The position numbers and the translations under genes were made by a program. Below the pieces are notes generated by a model, which did not search any database, was not told where the DNA came from, and saw only the letters and a list, made by a program, of their open reading frames with translations. Of a stretch of 5,387 nucleotides of DNA, positions 1 through 5,387 are shown piece by piece. This DNA comes from Chthonomonadaceae bacterium. Its GTDB lineage: Bacteria > Armatimonadota > Chthonomonadetes > Chthonomonadales > Chthonomonadaceae. The stretch's first letter is position 1, and each line of letters starts with the position of its first letter. The DNA lies in assembly GCA_014377395.1 (NCBI GenBank), contig JACMPS010000093.1, positions 1 through 5,387 on the forward strand. Direction: 5' to 3'.

Positions 1-2500
1 AATCGCGTACCCCCGGCAACCCGACATTCGACGACGGGCTTGTCACGAAAATTGAGCCAATCGTGCGCGGCTTGTCAAACGTGAGAGAGGTCCATTGTGG
101 CATTTTCTCCCCCTTCTTTGCAATCCAGATTTTCTGGGCACTTTGTCCATCGTCGAAGTGCCACGTTCCGTCATTCAAGTTTGCGGCGAGTTCCGGATTC
201 TCGGAAGAAGAGGCTTCAGGCGTACTCCCCGCAGAAGCCAGTGCCACATTCGTGCCTTTGCCCCAGCGTGTCAGGCTCTCAATTTTTGTTCCCTTCGGAA
301 CGGTCAGGTAAATAGGGGAACCTGAGAGCACCACGCTCCAAACACCCATTTTTTCTCGTTTTGCCGTGATCGGGTTACCCATGAGATCACGCAGAAAGAG
401 AGAGGTCACGGGGATTTTCAGCTGTGCCGTCGAAATGAAGTCATCCGTCCACAGCAGAGTTGTCTCTTCGCCCTTGCCTTTCTTATCTACTAACTTCTCT
501 GCAAAAGTAATGCCATGTGCGTGTCTCCCTAGGTCTACTTCGCGTAAAAACATTTTTCCTGAGATCAGTGTGCTGTAATTGCGCATCGCCATGCCGCTGT
601 AATTCGGTGCCTCGTCATAGAGATACCAGGGCTGAAACCCGGCATAGCGCGTGTAAAAATAGTAATATCGCTCGATGGGAATTCCCGCAGAAGCCGCCAG
701 TGCAAAACTTCGCACACAGTATTGCGCGTGAAGTCGGGGCATATCGGCGTGATTGTCCCATGTAAACCCCGACTCCGTGATCCAGAGCGGCTTTTCCTTT
801 GCTCCGGCTTCCGTCATCAGTTTTCGTATCCCCTGTAATTGCTCCACATTTCCGTGTTCTTCCCAAGAACGATTATGCCCGGTGTAAGTGTGTGTTGAAA
901 TTGCGTCACAAACGTTTGCACCGCCTGCCTTAAAAAATCGGGCAAACCAGTTCAGGTCAGCACGAACGATGCCAGGACCTAAGATCGCAACATCGGGGCG
1001 GGCGGCGTGTGCGCCTGCATAAGCGGGCGCGAGGGCTTGCTTCACATAATTTTCAGGAGTGTAGCGGTCATTTGGCTCATTCTCGATTTCCCACGCTTTC
1101 TGCTTGTCCCCGTGTCGGGCGACAATCGCCTTCAACAGAGATTTGAAATTTGTTTCGTCGCACCACGCAGGGCGATTGTTCAGCAACGCAACGCCATTCA
1201 CACCCATTCGCTTGCACTCCGTGACGAAAGGCTGAATCTGATCGTCGAAACGTTTCCAGTCGTAAGCGGGATCACCGACGGGAGACTTTTCACGCAGAGG
1301 AAAAAAGTCACCGAAAGTCAGGCTAAGACGTTGGCACTTCAAGCCGAGCAGTCCCGTAATTTCAGTTTCTGAGTTCGTTTTGACTTCGGGGGTCGGCAAC
1401 GCCGCTGTCGGGCGGTAAACTCCGATTTCGATTTCGTCCTGCGTGAGATTGCCTCCCAGAGCCGGGGCGAGCTGCACCCGCAAACGATACCAGCCGAGGC
1501 GTTTGGGAGCATTAATGTCGAATTTGTTCTGGGTACCTGCGCCGGACTTGAGCGGAGTCGAAGTGCCGTTGAAAGCGGTTACTTTTTCTCCCATTCCGAC
1601 AAACGAGTAGGTCAGGGTGAGCGGGTCAGAGATGGCACTGTTCAGCGTCAATTTTAAGGAAATAGATTCGTCGGGGCGGAACATTCTTCCAGGCTTATCA
1701 CAGAAAAGCGCAAAGGCGGGGGCGTACTTTCCGGAGGCCGTCGAGGCGGATTTCCCCTTTGCATCGGTGGAATTTGCAAGAATGGGACGAAACGAAAACT
1801 CAAGCGGTTTATCGTCTATCTGCTCACGTCCCCACCCATTGCCGTTGATTGCGCCCTCTCCCTGACGATTGTAGCCTGCATCACCAAGCCGGTATTCGAC
1901 GGCGAGCCGGGTGATGTCTTTCTCATCGAGTGAATAGACCATTTGCCGAATTTGCTGGCGGTCGCCGGGATAGGGCAAGCCGTAGGTGATCCCTCTTCCG
2001 GGCAACCGTCTAAAGCCGGGAGGCGCGGTTTCGGGAATTGTGACCCCCAGCACGGTTGGCGAAGTGCGCCACCCGAACTGCCCTCCCCACGCATTGCTGA
2101 GGCGTTTCAGGGTAACGTTTAGCACATCGGCTTTCGCCTCATAGGTCATTTCGACAACAGGCTTTTTTCCCTGCTCGAATTCCAATGTGGAGAGGGTGTA
2201 GCGGATACTTTTCGGGGAGAGCGTTTCTTTTTTCGTGACAATCCACCCAAACGCTTTCAGAGACCGCCAATTCTGATTTCCGTAGAGTAACGGTGATGCC
2301 AGAAACTGCTTTCCGTCCACTTCCAGACTTTCCAACATTCCGTAAAGACCGATTTTCGCTGTGTAGTCTGTGCCGGACAGCGTTTCCACTTTATGGACGA
2401 TTTGAGGGGTAAGGACGGACGGGGTAGGGCGTTGACAAAAAGAAACGGAGCAAAGCGAAAGCAGAGAAAAAGTCACAATTCTAGAAAAAGAAGTTTTCAT
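1..2500 (-). CDS. Secreted multidomain glycoside hydrolase (clan GH-A-like barrel plus discoidin-like domain), 3' end cut off
   Basis: An open frame starts at the ATG whose first base is 2500 and runs to the left edge without a stop, giving 833 residues; the C-terminus is missing. An in-frame TAG three codons upstream makes this the first possible start; no good Shine-Dalgarno precedes it. Residues 1-22 look like a Sec signal peptide (basic KTSFSR, then a hydrophobic core), with likely cleavage near Cys22-Gln23. Residues 30-245 are an unassigned, probably beta-rich region. About 265-345 looks Ig-like (ends RLGWYRLRVQL). About 385-640 resembles a clan GH-A TIM barrel: WEIENEPN has Glu475 as predicted acid/base, STHTY (His537) fits the strand-6 region, and LWITESGF has Glu576 as predicted nucleophile. 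A beta domain follows (about 665-735), then an F5/8 type C (discoidin)-like start from about 750 (NVALAS, NLNDG, WTSLTFDKPRTIGSI). GH39 is the nearest family by feel, but neither family nor substrate is certain. It lies 39 bases after kdsA and is probably cotranscribed with it. Confidence 0.87.
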   Translation of the reverse strand, partial: MKTSFSRIVTFSLLSLCSVSFCQRPTPSVLTPQIVHKVETLSGTDYTAKIGLYGMLESLEVDGKQFLASPLLYGNQNWRSLKAFGWIVTKKETLSPKSIRYTLSTLEFEQGKKPVVEMTYEAKADVLNVTLKRLSNAWGGQFGWRTSPTVLGVTIPETAPPGFRRLPGRGITYGLPYPGDRQQIRQMVYSLDEKDITRLAVEYRLGDAGYNRQGEGAINGNGWGREQIDDKPLEFSFRPILANSTDAKGKSASTASGKYAPAFALFCDKPGRMFRPDESISLKLTLNSAISDPLTLTYSFVGMGEKVTAFNGTSTPLKSGAGTQNKFDINAPKRLGWYRLRVQLAPALGGNLTQDEIEIGVYRPTAALPTPEVKTNSETEITGLLGLKCQRLSLTFGDFFPLREKSPVGDPAYDWKRFDDQIQPFVTECKRMGVNGVALLNNRPAWCDETNFKSLLKAIVARHGDKQKAWEIENEPNDRYTPENYVKQALAPAYAGAHAARPDVAILGPGIVRADLNWFARFFKAGGANVCDAISTHTYTGHNRSWEEHGNVEQLQGIRKLMTEAGAKEKPLWITESGFTWDNHADMPRLHAQYCVRSFALAASAGIPIERYYYFYTRYAGFQPWYLYDEAPNYSGMAMRNYSTLISGKMFLREVDLGRHAHGITFAEKLVDKKGKGEETTLLWTDDFISTAQLKIPVTSLFLRDLMGNPITAKREKMGVWSVVLSGSPIYLTVPKGTKIESLTRWGKGTNVALASAGSTPEASSSENPELAANLNDGTWHFDDGQSAQKIWIAKKGEKMPQWTSLTFDKPRTIGSIFVTSPSSNVGLPGVRD

Positions 2501-2539
2501 AATGATCTACATCGGGCACAAATCATAACTGTTGCCAAT

Positions 2540-3385
2540 CTACCTGATGAGGAGAGACGGCTCGTGAGCGATTTCATGAAGTTTCAGGGCTTGTTGGAGC
2601 AGTCCCTTGAGTGCGGAAAGCGGAAGCATCGTTGCCGCATCGGAGAGGGCTTTTTCGGGTTCCGGGTGAACCTCCAGAAAGAGGGCATCCAATCCAACGG
2701 CGACGGCGGCACGGGTCAGATGCGGAATGAATTGACGCAAACCCCCCGATGAGGTTCCGCCTTCCCCTCCACCGGGACGCTGTACGCTATGGGTTCCGTC
2801 AAAGACAACCGGGTAGCCGAAATCACGCATTTGCGGCAGACTCGTCATGTCCACTACGAGCGTATTATAGCCGAAGGAGACGCCGCGCTCGGTTAAGAGC
2901 AGGCTACGATTCCCCGTTGATTCGATTTTGGCAACGGCATTCTTCATGTCCCAGGGAGCCAGAAACTGTCCCTTTTTGACATTGACCGTTTTGCCTGTGT
3001 TCGCCGCCGCCAGCAACAAATCCGTTTGTCGAGAGAGAAACGCAGGAATTTGTAGCACGTCGCACACCTGAGCCACAAGAGCACACTGATCACTCTCATG
3101 GACATCGGTGAGAACCGGAACGCCGTATTCGCGCTTGATCGTGTCCAGAACTTCCAGCCCTTTTTCCAGCCCGAAGCCACGAAATGAGATCCCTGAAGTG
3201 CGGTTTGCCTTGTCGAAACTTGCCTTAAAAATAAATCCGATCCCAAGTTCCGCTGCGATTGCCTTCACCGTCGAAGCCACTTCACGGCACAAATCCAGAC
3301 TTTCGATCACGCAGGGCCCCGCAATCAATGCCAGGGGGGAGGCGGGCGCGCCAATCGTTACCTGTCCAACCGTTACCGTGTTCAT
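2540..3385 (-). CDS. kdsA: 3-deoxy-8-phosphooctulonate (Kdo-8-P) synthase, metal-dependent type
   Basis: This cytoplasmic enzyme condenses phosphoenolpyruvate with arabinose-5-phosphate to give Kdo-8-phosphate, the committed step toward the Kdo of LPS. At 281 residues it has the usual family length. Conserved blocks appear in order: IAGPCVIES (22-30), FKASFDKANR (53-62), SFRGFGLEKG (67-76), LTDVHES (92-98), QIPAFLSRQTDLL (112-124), NVKKGQFLAPWDMKN (135-149), LTERGVSFGYN (164-174), FDGTHSVQ (195-202) and EVHPEPEKALSDA (238-250). Cys25, His199, Glu238 and Asp249 match the metal ligands of the Aquifex-type class (Cys11, His185, Glu222, Asp233 there); the E. coli type has Asn at the Cys position. 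DAHP synthase is the related alternative, but KANR and the PAFLxRQTDL block favour KdsA. The start is supported by an AAGGAA ribosome site. The glycosidase gene begins 39 bases downstream. Its promoter may lie in the upstream repeat element. Confidence 0.97.
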   Translation of the reverse strand: MNTVTVGQVTIGAPASPLALIAGPCVIESLDLCREVASTVKAIAAELGIGFIFKASFDKANRTSGISFRGFGLEKGLEVLDTIKREYGVPVLTDVHESDQCALVAQVCDVLQIPAFLSRQTDLLLAAANTGKTVNVKKGQFLAPWDMKNAVAKIESTGNRSLLLTERGVSFGYNTLVVDMTSLPQMRDFGYPVVFDGTHSVQRPGGGEGGTSSGGLRQFIPHLTRAAVAVGLDALFLEVHPEPEKALSDAATMLPLSALKGLLQQALKLHEIAHEPSLLIR

Positions 3386-3390
3386 GTTAG

Positions 3391-3396
3391 TTCCTT
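3391..3396 (-). promoter_or_regulatory. Shine-Dalgarno site of kdsA
   Basis: The minus strand reads AAGGAA, followed by five bases (CTAAC) and then the ATG. Motif and spacing are typical of a strong ribosome binding site and fix the kdsA start at 3385. It lies outside the repeat element, 14 bases from the element's left end, so translation initiation of kdsA does not depend on that element. Confidence 0.8.
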
Positions 3397-3410
3397 GAAA
3401 AATGCAGATT

Positions 3411-3421
3411 AACCACCCACT
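3411..3421 (+). repeat. Left terminal inverted repeat (AACCACCCACT)
   Basis: These eleven bases are perfectly complementary to the right terminus at 3659-3669. Identity ends at the outer base, where the left has T and the reverse-complemented right has A, so this sets the outer boundary of the element. Confidence 0.65.
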
Positions 3422-3658
3422 GCGTTAGAGACACAGAGGCACGGAGAAGAAAAATACAAAGAGATACAAAAGAAATTTTATCCACAGATTAACACCGATG
3501 ATAGGGATTAAAAGGCAGAAGAAAGTGTCAAGTGGTGAGTGTTAAAGTGAAGATTTTCTTCTCTTTTGCTTCCTCCCTTTGCGCCTCTGTGTCTTTGCGT
3601 GAGAGGCTTTCTTTCCTCCTCGCTGCATTTCTCTGTGTCTCTGTGTTACTCCAAGACA

Positions 3659-3669
3659 AGTGGGTGGTT
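3659..3669 (-). repeat. Right terminal inverted repeat (AGTGGGTGGTT)
   Basis: This is the reverse complement of the left terminus at 3411-3421. It lies just downstream of the second GT9 stop codon on the transcribed strand. If transcribed, the two ends could pair over a roughly 240-base loop, but no U-tract follows as in a classic intrinsic terminator. Confidence 0.65.
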
Positions 3670-3683
3670 TCCATTCGGTTTTT

Positions 3684-4901
3684 CTACCGCCGCCTTGCCG
3701 CTTGAAGGCGGGCGTGTTCCGGCGAGTCGGTGAAATAGGGGGCGCAATGAGTTTTCAGGTCGTCCGGGGTAGTCAGCACACTGCGGGCGGTGTCAAGAAC
3801 TTGCGTGACGGAAATCGCGGCGATTGCCCGATGAATTGCCGCATCGTCCTTTGCGGGTGTGTCCGGAAAATGGGTCACGGAACGATGTTTCGGCGTGTCG
3901 TAGCCCCACCTTGCGATTTTGTTGGGTCCGAAAATACCGACGCTCGAAACTCTCTGTGCGACTGCGGAATGGAGCAATCCTGAATCATTACCGATCCACA
4001 AATTGCATAATCCGATGACGGCGAGTGACTGCGCGAGAGGCAATCCGCCAACAAGGTTAAGGACGGGGCGACTCATGGAAGATGCCATGCGCTCCGCCGT
4101 TTCCCGCTCCTCTTTTCCACCGAGAATCAGTGCGAAACCGCCCGTTTCCTCAATGAGTTTGTCCGCTACAGTCGCATACCGCTCTGCTCCCCACTCCCGA
4201 ATCAAAGGGTCATTCGCACCGGGTTGAAAGCCGAGCAAGGGTCTGCCCTCATGCTCACCGCTCCACCCTTTTGCTTTCAGAATCTGTCGTGCCTCCTGAA
4301 TTTGCGTCGGGCTGAAACTCAGTTCCGGCAGGGCGTCAAGAGCAGGAACGCCGATTGCCCGCAAAATATCGAGGTGAGCGTCCACTTCGTTTCTGTCCCA
4401 GCGATAATGGATTGGCACGGAGAGAAACGGCGAACGCCACTCATTATCATAGCCGATTCGGGTTTTGATTCCGGCGAAGGCGGCAAGAGCCGCACTATCG
4501 AAAGAACGATTCAGCAAAAAAACCGCATCGTAATTGCCGTTTTTCAAGCGACTGTACAGGTCACGGGAATGATGCAAGCGTTGCCCGTTCGGTTTGTCCA
4601 TTGGCTCGAAGGCATCGAGCGCGGTGCTGTTTTGCAGGGCGATTGCGGCGGTGTGCGCCGTGAAGAGCGTGGTGTGCAGGTGCGGGTAGGCGGCTTTGAG
4701 TTGCGCGAAAAAAGGGGTGGCAACAAGCGTATCCCCCATAAAGCGAAATTTAGTAACCAGTGCGACACGCTTTGCGGAAAGGAGTTGAAGACGTGCCTGA
4801 GCCGCCTTCGGGGAGGACGCAACACGAGCGATTTCTTCTCGCAGAGGTGCGCCTGCTTTCCGCAGGGTCTCTGATTGTGGGCTTGTGACGGTGGGGGTCA
4901 T
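3684..4901 (-). CDS. GT9 (heptosyltransferase-family) glycosyltransferase
   Basis: This 405-residue protein has the two-domain GT-B layout of GT9, whose known members transfer ADP-heptose to the LPS inner core at the cytoplasmic face of the inner membrane. The N-terminal domain starts with RVALVTKFRFMGDTLVATP (45-63), the family's first strand plus GD motif; Asp57 aligns with the proposed catalytic Asp13 of WaaC. The nucleotide-sugar half carries LLGFQPGAND (222-231), ALILGGKEE (257-265), LVGGLPLAQSLAVI (283-296) and the signature IGNDSGLLHSAVA (303-315). I chose the ATG at 4901, which overlaps the upstream TGA as ATGA; the frame stays open further upstream, but that part lies inside the preceding gene. 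No later start would keep the first strand. About 44 Ala/Arg/Glu-rich residues precede the usual N-terminus, longer than typical for the family. The donor may be heptose or another sugar. It is probably translationally coupled to the upstream gene. Confidence 0.9.
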   Translation of the reverse strand: MTPTVTSPQSETLRKAGAPLREEIARVASSPKAAQARLQLLSAKRVALVTKFRFMGDTLVATPFFAQLKAAYPHLHTTLFTAHTAAIALQNSTALDAFEPMDKPNGQRLHHSRDLYSRLKNGNYDAVFLLNRSFDSAALAAFAGIKTRIGYDNEWRSPFLSVPIHYRWDRNEVDAHLDILRAIGVPALDALPELSFSPTQIQEARQILKAKGWSGEHEGRPLLGFQPGANDPLIREWGAERYATVADKLIEETGGFALILGGKEERETAERMASSMSRPVLNLVGGLPLAQSLAVIGLCNLWIGNDSGLLHSAVAQRVSSVGIFGPNKIARWGYDTPKHRSVTHFPDTPAKDDAAIHRAIAAISVTQVLDTARSVLTTPDDLKTHCAPYFTDSPEHARLQAARRR

Positions 4902-5387
4902 CGCTTCTCGCTCTGCAATCGTTCTTCGCTCTTTTCGCCTAATTTCAGGATCGCCTTTTGGATGACTTCGAGCGGAGTAATCGCACTCAGGCAGGGCGCA
5001 ATTTCGTTTCCCCCGAAGGTTTGAGTGATCAGAGCGCACCGCTTTGCGTTACATTCCGTGCCACAAATTTCCGGTCTGAATAGGACGCCTGTTCGCTGCC
5101 CGTAGGGACCCGCGAAAGTCGGGTCAGTCGGTCCATAAATCGCAACCACCGGGGTTTGCAGAGCCGCCGCGATGTGTGCGGAACCCGTGTCGCCGCAAAT
5201 GTGAAGGCAGCCCTCCGTCAGCAATGCAACCACTTCGCTAAGAGAGGTTTTTCCGGCTAAGTCGAGTGGCAGGGAGACAGTTTGTGGAAACCCCGCTTTT
5301 GAGAGACGCACTACCTCCCGATTGAGTTCCGCATCTCTCTCTGTACCAATCAGAACACAGGGCAGAGCCAATCGGTTTGCGATTTCA
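4898..5387 (-). CDS. GT9 (ADP-heptose:LPS heptosyltransferase-type) glycosyltransferase, 5' part missing
   Basis: The frame is open to the right edge, so the visible 162 residues are only the C-terminal, nucleotide-sugar-binding half; a TTG at 5371 is internal, not a start. The piece begins EIANRLALPCVLIGTERD, a strand typical of the second Rossmann domain. It then shows the GT9 signature HICGDTGSAHIAAALQTP followed by VVAIYGPTDP, where family members use the Asp-Thr-Gly-x-x-His segment for donor binding. A Cys-rich segment (CGTECNAKRC, then a later Cys before LSAITPLEV) matches the C..C....C pattern often seen near the end of heptosyltransferase II-like proteins. It probably transfers heptose or a related sugar onto the LPS core in the cytoplasm. 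Its TGA overlaps the ATG of the next gene by two bases (ATGA). A waaF-like role is plausible, but the substrate cannot be read from this half. Confidence 0.9.
   Translation of the reverse strand, partial: EIANRLALPCVLIGTERDAELNREVVRLSKAGFPQTVSLPLDLAGKTSLSEVVALLTEGCLHICGDTGSAHIAAALQTPVVAIYGPTDPTFAGPYGQRTGVLFRPEICGTECNAKRCALITQTFGGNEIAPCLSAITPLEVIQKAILKLGEKSEERLQSEKR

Larger units (their letters stand above)
3411..3669. repeat. MITE-like intergenic element with terminal inverted repeats
   Basis: This 259-bp non-coding segment fills most of the gap between the second GT9 gene and kdsA. It begins AACCACCCACT and ends AGTGGGTGGTT, a perfect 11-bp inverted pair. Inside the ends the arms remain loosely inverted: GACACAGAGGC at 3430-3440 is the exact reverse complement of GCCTCTGTGTC at 3583-3593, and CTCTGTGT occurs twice in tandem at 3631-3646. 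Arms are purine-rich reading inward from each end, around a core containing TTATCCACAGATTAACACCG. No convincing protein is encoded and no clear target-site duplication is visible. It starts 14 bases past the upstream gene's stop and ends 25 bases before the kdsA start. The ACACAGAG and ACGCAAAGACACAGAGGCGCAAAG style is one I associate with dispersed repeats of environmental bacteria; that is recollection, not a search. It could instead be a regulatory leader or an RNA-folding spacer. Confidence 0.65.

Noticed and set aside
1007..1372. 121-residue plus-strand frame
   Set aside because: It is antisense to the catalytic barrel of the glycosidase, whose frame is continuous from 2500 to the edge; this is a shadow.
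2515..2530. TATGAT-like -10 box between kdsA and the glycosidase gene on the minus strand
   Set aside because: No acceptable -35 sits 16-18 bases upstream, and the 39-base spacing suits cotranscription with kdsA.
2393..2752. 119-residue plus-strand frame across the kdsA/glycosidase junction
   Set aside because: It overlaps the conserved C-terminus of kdsA and the signal-peptide region of the glycosidase on the opposite strand, and its product is a low-complexity basic sequence.
3411..3669. CRISPR array in the ACACAGAG-rich region
   Set aside because: The units are short, irregularly spaced and in both orientations, with no uniform direct repeat and spacer pattern.
3691..3710. Small hairpin CGCCTT / AAGGCG near the end of the second GT9 gene
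   Set aside because: The stem is only six bases, lies within the coding end, and is not followed by a T-run on the transcribed strand, so it is not a credible terminator.
3660..3983. 107-residue plus-strand frame starting in the repeat element's right end
   Set aside because: Nearly all of it is antisense to the C-terminal half of the second GT9 enzyme, and it shows no domain.
4224..4874. 216-residue open frame on the plus strand
   Set aside because: It lies antisense to the second GT9 gene, whose protein has clear family motifs throughout. The plus-strand translation has no recognisable domain.
4902..5039. 46-residue upstream extension of the second GT9 frame
   Set aside because: It would overlap the conserved end of the first GT9 gene, and its sequence is basic and unlike a GT9 N-terminus. 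The ATGA junction is the better start.

Overview
The window looks like part of an envelope-polysaccharide locus from a diderm (Gram-negative, LPS-type) bacterium. The base composition is moderate, near half G+C by eye. A Kdo-8-phosphate synthase gene and two heptosyltransferase-family (GT9) genes support an LPS inner-core pathway. The KdsA carries the Cys/His/Glu/Asp residues of the metal-dependent class (Aquifex-like) rather than the E. coli class. I cannot name the phylum from this sequence alone.

All four genes lie on the minus strand, so transcription runs from the right edge to the left. The first is the 3' part of a GT9 glycosyltransferase gene, cut by the right edge (4898-5387). It overlaps the second, complete GT9 gene by an ATGA stop/start (3684-4901). 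A non-coding gap follows (3386-3683). Then come kdsA (2540-3385), with a clear Shine-Dalgarno, and, 39 bases further, the 5' part of a long secreted glycosidase gene that runs off the left edge (1-2500; 833 codons visible). This last frame has no stop in the window and carries both a signal peptide and catalytic glutamates. It fills the left half, so there is no large empty stretch there.

The gap between the second GT9 gene and kdsA is almost entirely occupied by a 259-bp element (3411-3669). It has perfect 11-bp terminal inverted repeats and inward-facing arms rich in ACACAGAG-type motifs. It resembles a non-autonomous, MITE-like or dispersed intergenic repeat. It separates the glycosyltransferase pair from kdsA and the glycosidase, so it may affect whether the four genes form one transcript.

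Functionally, KdsA makes Kdo-8-P, the precursor of the Kdo that anchors the LPS core, and GT9 enzymes typically add heptose or related sugars to that core. The exported glycosidase has a clan GH-A-type TIM barrel and the start of a discoidin-like carbohydrate-binding domain. It would act outside the cytoplasm, and its substrate is unknown. No tRNA, rRNA, CRISPR array, transposase or phage gene was seen.
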